Assembly: GCA_964019425.1 (NCBI GenBank)
Contig: OZ025785.1
Location: forward strand, 1,668,529 to 1,732,528
DNA length: 64,000 bases
Reading direction: 5' to 3'
Source of the DNA: Flectonema sp. DT1601
Taxonomy: Eukaryota; Euglenozoa; Diplonemea; Diplonemida; Diplonemidae
The notes beneath the pieces were generated by a model that was not told where the DNA came from, made no database searches, and worked only from the letters and a program-made list of their open reading frames with translations. Shown one piece after another: positions 20,976-33,077 of this stretch; the first letter of the stretch is position 1; every line of letters starts with the position of its first letter. The position numbers and the translations under genes were made by a program.

Positions 20976-23900
20976 TCTGAACCATCTCCACCTTGGGTTC
21001 GAATTGTTTTTGGATCGACTTTTCATCTTCTTCATCTTGTTGTTGTTTTTTTGATATTCCCTTCGTTTGTGTTGCTCTCGTCACTCATTGGCTCTTGTTA
21101 TGCCAGAACATTAAAAAAAAAAAAAAAAAAAAAAAAGAAGTATTAATCGACTTGTTTTTCAGTTCTTTTTAATTTTTATATAAACATTGCACGCAGGGAT
21201 TGCTCGGAGTAACTTCACCCATTTGAAAATCTCCTGGCAACCCCTGCGTGCATTGGGGTTTTGGGGTTCTTTTTTCTTTTGTACAAATAACCGGAAGTCA
21301 TTTTCACCTAATTTAATATCTTCCGGGTACTGCTTTAATTTGTTCTGTTTTGTTAATTTTCTTGAAAAGAATACTTGCCCTCCATAATAGCGACTGTACT
21401 TCCTGTCTCGATCGTCCAATCCCACACCCAAACCCATAGCCACCAAAAAAAATAAACAAATAAATAATAGTAATTAAAAAAAAAAAAAACTTCACCGACC
21501 ATTCTTCATGTTTTTTCTCAATTTCGCACATCCCAATCTCTGCCCCTCTTTTTTCAGGTGTACAGTCGCTGAATGAATATTAGTGTCTTGCCTTTTCCTT
21601 TTTTTTAATTTTAATTTTAATTTTAATTTTTTGTTTTTTTTCAACACACTCGCAAGTAAAAACCCTTCTTCCCTTTCCTCATCGTTGAGTAACTTTTCAC
21701 ACTCACTCACCGTTTTAATCTCATTAGGGTGGAGGGGGGAATACTTGCACGGAGAGTTTACCTTGATATTCATTTTAGTTTTTACACGCAATGCTTCACT
21801 TTTCTTAATTGGGTGGTTGTGTATGTTTTTTTCTCGTAAGGTTGGAAAGAAAGGAAATTGTCCGATTTTCCGTCGGTTGGTGTGTCTGTGGAAAGATTTG
21901 TTTTGTTGGAGGAGGTTGTATGTTTCCTTTTCTGGTTTTCTGGTTTTCTTTTTTTTTTTTTTTTTTGTGAGATGTGGTTTTTAGGATGTTTATTTATCTT
22001 TTTTTTTTTTTTGGGTGTCCTTGTGTTGGATTCCAAAATGCAAATTAAGTAAAATAAAATAAAATGAATTCCTTTTTCTTTCTTTCTTCTTCATTCTAAT
22101 CAGTCCAGTGACCGTTGGTCCTGTCTTGATTAGTTTTGTGGTTGTCAGAAAGAAGTGACCGTGTTCCCTTTTGCCCCCGTGTTGCGGGAGGTTTGTTTCT
22201 GTTTTATATTTTTGGGAAAAAGAGATGAAACCTAAGCTGTGGCAGCGACCTTTTTCTTTTCTTCAATTTGATTCTTTCATTTTGACTTCTGTTTGTGTGA
22301 TGTGTCACAACAACTGAGAGGAGCCAACCTGTCAGTGTTGTTGTGTATTCCGCAGACGGATTCGATTCCATCTCATTTTGGAGATGAGAGAGATGGGAGT
22401 CGATTATATTTATTTGGGTCTGCTGTTAGCACAGTTGTACTCTTTTTGTGATTTCATGTATCTTGTTGGTCATGTCTGCTTTGCTTGGTTTCATCTGCTT
22501 CTGCGCGGTCCGAATTCAAGACTGCTGCTTGTTGGGTTTAGAGCAGTGGGTCTAATTAATAGTTGATAATAACTTGTTGAATGTGTGTTCCCATTATTTA
22601 TTATCATCATCATCGTTCTATCGTTCTTCCCTCAGTTCCTCTGCGAAGTCGCGGAGGGGTATGAGGAAAATGATAAATGTGATGATGATGATGAAAATGA
22701 TGGGTTTTTCTTGAAAACATGTGTATTCCCTGCTTCTGTGGGTGTTTGCTTTGTTTTCTTCCCTTTCCGTTGAATATTAATTTACACTATTCTTTTCCTT
22801 TTTCCTTTTTCCTTTTATTTTTCTTTCTTGTGGGTTGTTGTTGTTATTGTTAACATTATAGTGCACAACACAACACAACCCACAAAAACACATGCTCTCT
22901 CTCCTTCCTGTCTTCTTCTTCTTCATGTCTTCTCATGTATGTTGAAGTGTTAGGTTGGAGGGAAATCACCATCTGGCTTCTCGTTCTTCGTTTCCTCCGT
23001 TTTCGGAGTGGTTGAAGGAGAGGCGATTAATCCTTTTTTTAGGCTAATGTCCTTGTTTTGAGTTCTGTTTTGTTTTGTTTTTTTAGTTTTTTTTATTTTC
23101 ATCAGTTCAGTTTATATCGAATATTTGATTGTTAGTTTTTGAGAAGTAAATGTGTTTTGAGTGATCTCCGTTGAAGATAGAGATCGTTGTAAAAGTGTTT
23201 TCTTTTTTTGTTTATTTTACCGTTGATGTGCCTTTCTTGGACAGCTTCGGGTGCATACAACCGACTCCTTCATTTTTTAATCTTCTTCAGCAATACCCTT
23301 CCTTTTGTTTTTTAATTGTAGCCTTACATTATCATTACACCAACCTCCCCAGTTGAAGCATTGCAATTTTTAATTTCCAAAAGAATATCTGAATCTGTGA
23401 AAGTATGTTGGGTCCTTTTTTGTTTTTATTTTTATTTTTATTTTAATTCCATCTCTTTTTTCCTTCAACCGTTTATCCTCGTTTTTCTCTTTTCGAGTAC
23501 AGGATAAAGAAGGAAGTGAAGTGATGGCGATGAGGCAAGGAATAAAGTGTTTTTCTTAAAAAAAAATAAAAATAAGGCAAGTAACATGGGGGAAACTTTC
23601 CCTGTGTAATCTTCAAAAAAATAAAAAAAAAATAAAAAAAAGGGGTTCCACTCCCCGCTAATCAAAAAAAAAACAAACAAATACATACATACATACATAC
23701 ATACATACATACATACATACATACGTACATAAATAAAAAAAAACAACCAAGAAAAATAAAAATAATAATAACAAACAAAAAAATATAAATAGCAGGGGAA
23801 CCTCCCTGTGAAAATAAAATAAAAAAAAAATACAAAAAAAGGGTTCCACTTCCCTAATAATTGATGTGTCTCAAAACGTTTGTTGATGTTGTTCAGATTA

Positions 23901-24089
23901 TTGTCTTCTACAGGTTCAGGAAATTTAATGAAAGCCACAAGATGGAGAACAGCAGGGAGGAGGGGGTTCGTTGGGGGGAATAATGTGTTTTGTTTTATTG
24001 GGACCCTGAGTACGAGTGATTGGTGTATTGTTGTAATTATCTTTTTTATTTCCACAGGCAGCCGTATCGAAAAGTTCTAAACCTAAATC
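20043..24089 (+). repeat. Array unit 6, type A' (4047 bp)
   Basis: Same length as unit 2 but a mosaic: two GGTTTTCT as in type E on the left, the ten-fold TACA tract and GTATG of type A on the right, and between them a unique tandem duplication of ATCGTTCT (22612-22627). Spacer 20976-24089. Confidence 0.93.
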
Positions 24090-25022
24090 ATGTTCTGGAC
24101 AACGTTAACGCCGTGGGAGTCCGAGGAGGAGATCCAACGCGGTGTTGGGAATGAGAGTGGGAGAGGCACCAGTAAGCACGGTGCCTCTCCCAGAAGGGAG
24201 CATCAGAGACGGAGAGAGTCTCAGGAGAGGGAACGAAGGGACTTGCTTCGGGGAGTGAAGGACGCGATTCGTGTTTCGGAAGATCGGGAGCAGCCGGAGG
24301 AGCAGCCATCGTTGGTGCAGCCACTACTACTACCACAAGAACAAGAAGAACATCAACAGCTACAGCATCAACAGCAGCAGCCGTCACTACCACTACCGAC
24401 GTTATATCGACCAACGCAGCAGGGGGCGACTTCGACATTACAACATCAGCAACCTCAGCAAGAACAACGTAGAGGGCAACAACTGCAGCAAGAACAACAA
24501 CAACAACAACCACTACTACTTCAGCATTCAGTACCTCAGCCGCTCACATCACAGCGTGTTTGGGGCGAACCACTGGCACAACCACAACCACAACCACAAC
24601 CACAAGTACGTGCATTGTCGCTGAGCCATCCACAAGCGATGATGCCAAACAGACAACCGCGGAGTTCATTCCGAGACCGGATGACCACCGACGCACCAAC
24701 GGATGGCGACTTCTTCGTGAGACAGCTTTGTGCATGTCTTCTCGCGACAGTTATTTTGTTGTTATGTGTTGTTTATTTTGCTCGTGCGAACCCCAAAGTC
24801 GTTGAAGGATTCGGGGCTTTTTTTTCCGTTTTTCTTTTCGTAGCGAAATTGTACATTTCTCTTTTCCCTCCTCCTGTACTGATCATTGCGGTGATCAGTA
24901 GTTGGTACACGTCTACCGATTGGAAGGAATTTTTGTTTCGCTTGTGTACTTTTCCCATCCAGGTAGTCGTCTACCTGGGGGGAGTAAGTGGATTGCTGGG
25001 AAGTCGCCAGGTTAAGAAATGA
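24090..25022 (+). CDS. Gln/Pro-rich multi-membrane protein, copy 7
   Basis: Translation identical to the reference copy; second B-type unit. Confidence 0.6.
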   Translation: MFWTTLTPWESEEEIQRGVGNESGRGTSKHGASPRREHQRRRESQERERRDLLRGVKDAIRVSEDREQPEEQPSLVQPLLLPQEQEEHQQLQHQQQQPSLPLPTLYRPTQQGATSTLQHQQPQQEQRRGQQLQQEQQQQQPLLLQHSVPQPLTSQRVWGEPLAQPQPQPQPQVRALSLSHPQAMMPNRQPRSSFRDRMTTDAPTDGDFFVRQLCACLLATVILLLCVVYFARANPKVVEGFGAFFSVFLFVAKLYISLFPPPVLIIAVISSWYTSTDWKEFLFRLCTFPIQVVVYLGGVSGLLGSRQVKK

Positions 25023-28000
25023 TCTGAACCATCTCCACCTTGGGTTCGAATTGTTTTTGGATCGACTTTTCATCTTCTTCATCTTGTTGTTGTTTTTTTG
25101 ATATTCCCTTCGTTTGTGTTGCTCTCGTCACTCATTGGCTCTTGTTATGCCAGAACATTAAAAAAAAAAAAAAAAAAAAAAAAGAAGTATTAATCGACTT
25201 GTTTTTCAGTTCTTTTTAATTTTTATATAAACATTGCACGCAGGGATTGCTCGGAGTAACTTCACCCATTTGAAAATCTCCTGGCAACCCCTGCGTGCAT
25301 TGGGGTTTTGGGGTTCTTTTTTCTTTTGTACAAATAACCGGAAGTCATTTTCACCTAATTTAATATCTTCCGGGTACTGCTTTAATTTGTTCTGTTTTGT
25401 TAATTTTCTTGAAAAGAATACTTGCCCTCCATAATAGCGACTGTACTTCCTGTCTCGATCGTCCAATCCCACACCCAAACCCATAGCCACCAAAAAAAAT
25501 AAACAAATAAATAATAGTAATTAAAAAAAAAAAAAACTTCACCGACCATTCTTCATGTTTTTTCTCAATTTCGCACATCCCAATCTCTGCCCCTCTTTTT
25601 TCAGGTGTACAGTCGCTGAATGAATATTAGTGTCTTGCCTTTTCCTTTTTTTTAATTTTAATTTTAATTTTAATTTTTTGTTTTTTTTCAACACACTCGC
25701 AAGTAAAAACCCTTCTTCCCTTTCCTCATCGTTGAGTAACTTTTCACACTCACTCACCGTTTTAATCTCATTAGGGTGGAGGGGGGAATACTTGCACGGA
25801 GAGTTTACCTTGATATTCATTTTAGTTTTTACACGCAATGCTTCACTTTTCTTAATTGGGTGGTTGTGTATGTTTTTTTCTCGTAAGGTTGGAAAGAAAG
25901 GAAATTGTCCGATTTTCCGTCGGTTGGTGTGTCTGTGGAAAGATTTGTTTTGTTGGAGGAGGTTGTATGTTTCCTTTTCTGGTTTTCTGGTTTTCTGGTT
26001 TTCTTTTTTTTTTTTTTTTTTGTGAGATGTGGTTTTTAGGATGTTTATTTATCTTTTTTTTTTTTTTGGGTGTCCTTGTGTTGGATTCCAAAATGCAAAT
26101 TAAGTAAAATAAAATAAAATGAATTCCTTTTTCTTTCTTTCTTCTTCATTCTAATCAGTCCAGTGACCGTTGGTCCTGTCTTGATTAGTTTTGTGGTTGT
26201 CAGAAAGAAGTGACCGTGTTCCCTTTTGCCCCCGTGTTGCGGGAGGTTTGTTTCTGTTTTATATTTTTGGGAAAAAGAGATGAAACCTAAGCTGTGGCAG
26301 CGACCTTTTTCTTTTCTTCAATTTGATTCTTTCATTTTGACTTCTGTTTGTGTGATGTGTCACAACAACTGAGAGGAGCCAACCTGTCAGTGTTGTTGTG
26401 TATTCCGCAGACGGATTCGATTCCATCTCATTTTGGAGATGAGAGAGATGGGAGTCGATTATATTTATTTGGGTCTGCTGTTAGCACAGTTGTACTCTTT
26501 TTGTGATTTCATGTATCTTGTTGGTCATGTCTGCTTTGCTTGGTTTCATCTGCTTCTGCGCGGTCCGAATTCAAGACTGCTGCTTGTTGGGTTTAGAGCA
26601 GTGGGTCTAATTAATAGTTGATAATAACTTGTTGAATGTGTGTTCCCATTATTTATTATCATCATCATCGTTCTTCCCTCAGTTCCTCTGCGAAGTCGCG
26701 GAGGGGTATGAGGAAAATGATAAATGTGATGATGATGATGAAAATGATGGGTTTTTCTTGAAAACATGTGTATTCCCTGCTTCTGTGGGTGTTTGCTTTG
26801 TTTTCTTCCCTTTCCGTTGAATATTAATTTACACTATTCTTTTCCTTTTTCCTTTTTCCTTTTATTTTTCTTTCTTGTGGGTTGTTGTTGTTATTGTTAA
26901 CATTATAGTGCACAACACAACACAACCCACAAAAACACATGCTCTCTCTCCTTCCTGTCTTCTTCTTCTTCATGTCTTCTCATGTATGTTGAAGTGTTAG
27001 GTTGGAGGGAAATCACCATCTGGCTTCTCGTTCTTCGTTTCCTCCGTTTTCGGAGTGGTTGAAGGAGAGGCGATTAATCCTTTTTTTAGGCTAATGTCCT
27101 TGTTTTGAGTTCTGTTTTGTTTTGTTTTTTTAGTTTTTTTTATTTTCATCAGTTCAGTTTATATCGAATATTTGATTGTTAGTTTTTGAGAAGTAAATGT
27201 GTTTTGAGTGATCTCCGTTGAAGATAGAGATCGTTGTAAAAGTGTTTTCTTTTTTTGTTTATTTTACCGTTGATGTGCCTTTCTTGGACAGCTTCGGGTG
27301 CATACAACCGACTCCTTCATTTTTTAATCTTCTTCAGCAATACCCTTCCTTTTGTTTTTTAATTGTAGCCTTACATTATCATTACACCAACCTCCCCAGT
27401 TGAAGCATTGCAATTTTTAATTTCCAAAAGAATATCTGAATCTGTGAAAGTATGTTGGGTCCTTTTTTGTTTTTATTTTTATTTTTATTTTAATTCCATC
27501 TCTTTTTTCCTTCAACCGTTTATCCTCGTTTTTCTCTTTTCGAGTACAGGATAAAGAAGGAAGTGAAGTGATGGCGATGAGGCAAGGAATAAAGTGTTTT
27601 TCTTAAAAAAAAATAAAAATAAGGCAAGTAACATGGGGGAAACTTTCCCTGTGTAATCTTCAAAAAAATAAAAAAAAAATAAAAAAAAGGGGTTCCACTC
27701 CCCGCTAATCAAAAAAAAAACAAACAAATACATACATACATACATACATACATACATACATACATACGTACATAAATAAAAAAAAACAACCAAGAAAAAT
27801 AAAAATAATAATAACAAACAAAAAAATATAAATAGCAGGGGAACCTCCCTGTGAAAATAAAATAAAAAAAAAATACAAAAAAAGGGTTCCACTTCCCTAA
27901 TAATTGATGTGTCTCAAAACGTTTGTTGATGTTGTTCAGATTATTGTCTTCTACAGGTTCAGGAAATTTAATGAAAGCCACAAGATGGAGAACAGCAGGG

Positions 28001-28132
28001 AGGAGGGGGTTCGTTGGGGGGAATAATGTGTTTTGTTTTATTGGGACCCTGAGTACGAGTGATTGGTGTATTGTTGTAATTATCTTTTTTATTTCCACAG
28101 GCAGCCGTATCGAAAAGTTCTAAACCTAAATC
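24090..28132 (+). repeat. Array unit 7, type B (4043 bp)
   Basis: Marker states match unit 3: three GGTTTTCT, TACA x9, GTATG near 27451. Spacer 25023-28132. Confidence 0.93.
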
Positions 28133-29065
28133 ATGTTCTGGACAACGTTAACGCCGTGGGAGTCCGAGGAGGAGATCCAACGCGGTGTTGGGAATGAGAG
28201 TGGGAGAGGCACCAGTAAGCACGGTGCCTCTCCCAGAAGGGAGCATCAGAGACGGAGAGAGTCTCAGGAGAGGGAACGAAGGGACTTGCTTCGGGGAGTG
28301 AAGGACGCGATTCGTGTTTCGGAAGATCGGGAGCAGCCGGAGGAGCAGCCATCGTTGGTGCAGCCACTACTACTACCACAAGAACAAGAAGAACATCAAC
28401 AGCTACAGCATCAACAGCAGCAGCCGTCACTACCACTACCGACGTTATATCGACCAACGCAGCAGGGGGCGACTTCGACATTACAACATCAGCAACCTCA
28501 GCAAGAACAACGTAGAGGGCAACAACTGCAGCAAGAACAACAACAACAACAACCACTACTACTTCAGCATTCAGTACCTCAGCCGCTCACATCACAGCGT
28601 GTTTGGGGCGAACCACTGGCACAACCACAACCACAACCACAACCACAAGTACGTGCATTGTCGCTGAGCCATCCACAAGCGATGATGCCAAACAGACAAC
28701 CGCGGAGTTCATTCCGAGACCGGATGACCACCGACGCACCAACGGATGGCGACTTCTTCGTGAGACAGCTTTGTGCATGTCTTCTCGCGACAGTTATTTT
28801 GTTGTTATGTGTTGTTTATTTTGCTCGTGCGAACCCCAAAGTCGTTGAAGGATTCGGGGCTTTTTTTTCCGTTTTTCTTTTCGTAGCGAAATTGTACATT
28901 TCTCTTTTCCCTCCTCCTGTACTGATCATTGCGGTGATCAGTAGTTGGTACACGTCTACCGATTGGAAGGAATTTTTGTTTCGCTTGTGTACTTTTCCCA
29001 TCCAGGTAGTCGTCTACCTGGGGGGAGTAAGTGGATTGCTGGGAAGTCGCCAGGTTAAGAAATGA
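28133..29065 (+). CDS. Gln/Pro-rich multi-membrane protein, copy 8
   Basis: Translation identical to the reference copy; second C-type unit. Confidence 0.6.
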   Translation: MFWTTLTPWESEEEIQRGVGNESGRGTSKHGASPRREHQRRRESQERERRDLLRGVKDAIRVSEDREQPEEQPSLVQPLLLPQEQEEHQQLQHQQQQPSLPLPTLYRPTQQGATSTLQHQQPQQEQRRGQQLQQEQQQQQPLLLQHSVPQPLTSQRVWGEPLAQPQPQPQPQVRALSLSHPQAMMPNRQPRSSFRDRMTTDAPTDGDFFVRQLCACLLATVILLLCVVYFARANPKVVEGFGAFFSVFLFVAKLYISLFPPPVLIIAVISSWYTSTDWKEFLFRLCTFPIQVVVYLGGVSGLLGSRQVKK

Positions 29066-32000
29066 TCTGAACCATCTCCACCTTGGGTTCGAATTGTTTT
29101 TGGATCGACTTTTCATCTTCTTCATCTTGTTGTTGTTTTTTTGATATTCCCTTCGTTTGTGTTGCTCTCGTCACTCATTGGCTCTTGTTATGCCAGAACA
29201 TTAAAAAAAAAAAAAAAAAAAAAAAAGAAGTATTAATCGACTTGTTTTTCAGTTCTTTTTAATTTTTATATAAACATTGCACGCAGGGATTGCTCGGAGT
29301 AACTTCACCCATTTGAAAATCTCCTGGCAACCCCTGCGTGCATTGGGGTTTTGGGGTTCTTTTTTCTTTTGTACAAATAACCGGAAGTCATTTTCACCTA
29401 ATTTAATATCTTCCGGGTACTGCTTTAATTTGTTCTGTTTTGTTAATTTTCTTGAAAAGAATACTTGCCCTCCATAATAGCGACTGTACTTCCTGTCTCG
29501 ATCGTCCAATCCCACACCCAAACCCATAGCCACCAAAAAAAATAAACAAATAAATAATAGTAATTAAAAAAAAAAAAAACTTCACCGACCATTCTTCATG
29601 TTTTTTCTCAATTTCGCACATCCCAATCTCTGCCCCTCTTTTTTCAGGTGTACAGTCGCTGAATGAATATTAGTGTCTTGCCTTTTCCTTTTTTTTAATT
29701 TTAATTTTAATTTTAATTTTTTGTTTTTTTTCAACACACTCGCAAGTAAAAACCCTTCTTCCCTTTCCTCATCGTTGAGTAACTTTTCACACTCACTCAC
29801 CGTTTTAATCTCATTAGGGTGGAGGGGGGAATACTTGCACGGAGAGTTTACCTTGATATTCATTTTAGTTTTTACACGCAATGCTTCACTTTTCTTAATT
29901 GGGTGGTTGTGTATGTTTTTTTCTCGTAAGGTTGGAAAGAAAGGAAATTGTCCGATTTTCCGTCGGGTTGGTGTGTCTGTGGAAAGATTTGTTTTGTTGG
30001 AGGAGGTTGTATGTTTCCTTTTCTGGTTTTCTGGTTTTCTTTTTTTTTTTTTTTTTTGTGAGATGTGGTTTTTAGGATGTTTATTTATCTTTTTTTTTTT
30101 TTTGGGTGTCCTTGTGTTGGATTCCAAAATGCAAATTAAGTAAAATAAAATAAAATGAATTCCTTTTTCTTTCTTTCTTCTTCATTCTAATCAGTCCAGT
30201 GACCGTTGGTCCTGTCTTGATTAGTTTTGTGGTTGTCAGAAAGAAGTGACCGTGTTCCCTTTTGCCCCCGTGTTGCGGGAGGTTTGTTTCTGTTTTATAT
30301 TTTTGGGAAAAAGAGATGAAACCTAAGCTGTGGCAGCGACCTTTTTCTTTTCTTCAATTTGATTCTTTCATTTTGACTTCTGTTTGTGTGATGTGTCACA
30401 ACAACTGAGAGGAGCCAACCTGTCAGTGTTGTTGTGTATTCCGCAGACGGATTCGATTCCATCTCATTTTGGAGATGAGAGAGATGGGAGTCGATTATAT
30501 TTATTTGGGTCTGCTGTTAGCACAGTTGTACTCTTTTTGTGATTTCATGTATCTTGTTGGTCATGTCTGCTTTGCTTGGTTTCATCTGCTTCTGCGCGGT
30601 CCGAATTCAAGACTGCTGCTTGTTGGGTTTAGAGCAGTGGGTCTAATTAATAGTTGATAATAACTTGTTGAATGTGTGTTCCCATTATTTATTATCATCA
30701 TCATCGTTCTTCCCTCAGTTCCTCTGCGAAGTCGCGGAGGGGTATGAGGAAAATGATAAATGTGATGATGATGATGAAAATGATGGGTTTTTCTTGAAAA
30801 CATGTGTATTCCCTGCTTCTGTGGGTGTTTGCTTTGTTTTCTTCCCTTTCCGTTGAATATTAATTTACACTATTCTTTTCCTTTTTCCTTTTTCCTTTTA
30901 TTTTTCTTTCTTGTGGGTTGTTGTTGTTATTGTTAACATTATAGTGCACAACACAACACAACCCACAAAAACACATGCTCTCTCTCCTTCCTGTCTTCTT
31001 CTTCTTCATGTCTTCTCATGTATGTTGAAGTGTTAGGTTGGAGGGAAATCACCATCTGGCTTCTCGTTCTTCGTTTCCTCCGTTTTCGGAGTGGTTGAAG
31101 GAGAGGCGATTAATCCTTTTTTTAGGCTAATGTCCTTGTTTTGAGTTCTGTTTTGTTTTGTTTTTTTAGTTTTTTTTATTTTCATCAGTTCAGTTTATAT
31201 CGAATATTTGATTGTTAGTTTTTGAGAAGTAAATGTGTTTTGAGTGATCTCCGTTGAAGATAGAGATCGTTGTAAAAGTGTTTTCTTTTTTTGTTTATTT
31301 TACCGTTGATGTGCCTTTCTTGGACAGCTTCGGGTGCATACAACCGACTCCTTCATTTTTTAATCTTCTTCAGCAATACCCTTCCTTTTGTTTTTTAATT
31401 GTAGCCTTACATTATCATTACACCAACCTCCCCAGTTGAAGCATTGCAATTTTTAATTTCCAAAAGAATATCTGAATCTGTGAAAGTGTGTTGGGTCCTT
31501 TTTTGTTTTTATTTTTATTTTTATTTTAATTCCATCTCTTTTTTCCTTCAACCGTTTATCCTCGTTTTTCTCTTTTCGAGTACAGGATAAAGAAGGAAGT
31601 GAAGTGATGGCGATGAGGCAAGGAATAAAGTGTTTTTCTTAAAAAAAAATAAAAATAAGGCAAGTAACATGGGGGAAACTTTCCCTGTGTAATCTTCAAA
31701 AAAATAAAAAAAAAATAAAAAAAAGGGGTTCCACTCCCCGCTAATCAAAAAAAAAACAAACAAATACATACATACATACGTACATAAATAAAAAAAAACA
31801 ACCAAGAAAAATAAAAATAATAATAACAAACAAAAAAATATAAATAGCAGGGGAACCTCCCTGTGAAAATAAAATAAAAAAAAAATACAAAAAAAGGGTT
31901 CCACTTCCCTAATAATTGATGTGTCTCAAAACGTTTGTTGATGTTGTTCAGATTATTGTCTTCTACAGGTTCAGGAAATTTAATGAAAGCCACAAGATGG

Positions 32001-32144
32001 AGAACAGCAGGGAGGAGGGGGTTCGTTGGGGGGAATAATGTGTTTTGTTTTATTGGGACCCTGAGTACGAGTGATTGGTGTATTGTTGTAATTATCTTTT
32101 TTATTTCCACAGGCAGCCGTATCGAAAAGTTCTAAACCTAAATC
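28133..32144 (+). repeat. Array unit 8, type C (4012 bp)
   Basis: Carries the GTCGGG tag at about 29962-29968, two GGTTTTCT and the short TACA tract, like unit 4. Spacer 29066-32144. Confidence 0.93.
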
Positions 32145-33077
32145 ATGTTCTGGACAACGTTAACGCCGTGGGAGTCCGAGGAGGAGATCCAACGCGGTGT
32201 TGGGAATGAGAGTGGGAGAGGCACCAGTAAGCACGGTGCCTCTCCCAGAAGGGAGCATCAGAGACGGAGAGAGTCTCAGGAGAGGGAACGAAGGGACTTG
32301 CTTCGGGGAGTGAAGGACGCGATTCGTGTTTCGGAAGATCGGGAGCAGCCGGAGGAGCAGCCATCGTTGGTGCAGCCACTACTACTACCACAAGAACAAG
32401 AAGAACATCAACAGCTACAGCATCAACAGCAGCAGCCGTCACTACCACTACCGACGTTATATCGACCAACGCAGCAGGGGGCGACTTCGACATTACAACA
32501 TCAGCAACCTCAGCAAGAACAACGTAGAGGGCAACAACTGCAGCAAGAACAACAACAACAACAACCACTACTACTTCAGCATTCAGTACCTCAGCCGCTC
32601 ACATCACAGCGTGTTTGGGGCGAACCACTGGCACAACCACAACCACAACCACAACCACAAGTACGTGCATTGTCGCTGAGCCATCCACAAGCGATGATGC
32701 CAAACAGACAACCGCGGAGTTCATTCCGAGACCGGATGACCACCGACGCACCAACGGATGGCGACTTCTTCGTGAGACAGCTTTGTGCATGTCTTCTCGC
32801 GACAGTTATTTTGTTGTTATGTGTTGTTTATTTTGCTCGTGCGAACCCCAAAGTCGTTGAAGGATTCGGGGCTTTTTTTTCCGTTTTTCTTTTCGTAGCG
32901 AAATTGTACATTTCTCTTTTCCCTCCTCCTGTACTGATCATTGCGGTGATCAGTAGTTGGTACACGTCTACCGATTGGAAGGAATTTTTGTTTCGCTTGT
33001 GTACTTTTCCCATCCAGGTAGTCGTCTACCTGGGGGGAGTAAGTGGATTGCTGGGAAGTCGCCAGGTTAAGAAATGA
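32145..33077 (+). CDS. Gln/Pro-rich multi-membrane protein, copy 9
   Basis: Translation identical to the reference copy; last unit of the second higher-order block. Confidence 0.6.
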   Translation: MFWTTLTPWESEEEIQRGVGNESGRGTSKHGASPRREHQRRRESQERERRDLLRGVKDAIRVSEDREQPEEQPSLVQPLLLPQEQEEHQQLQHQQQQPSLPLPTLYRPTQQGATSTLQHQQPQQEQRRGQQLQQEQQQQQPLLLQHSVPQPLTSQRVWGEPLAQPQPQPQPQVRALSLSHPQAMMPNRQPRSSFRDRMTTDAPTDGDFFVRQLCACLLATVILLLCVVYFARANPKVVEGFGAFFSVFLFVAKLYISLFPPPVLIIAVISSWYTSTDWKEFLFRLCTFPIQVVVYLGGVSGLLGSRQVKK

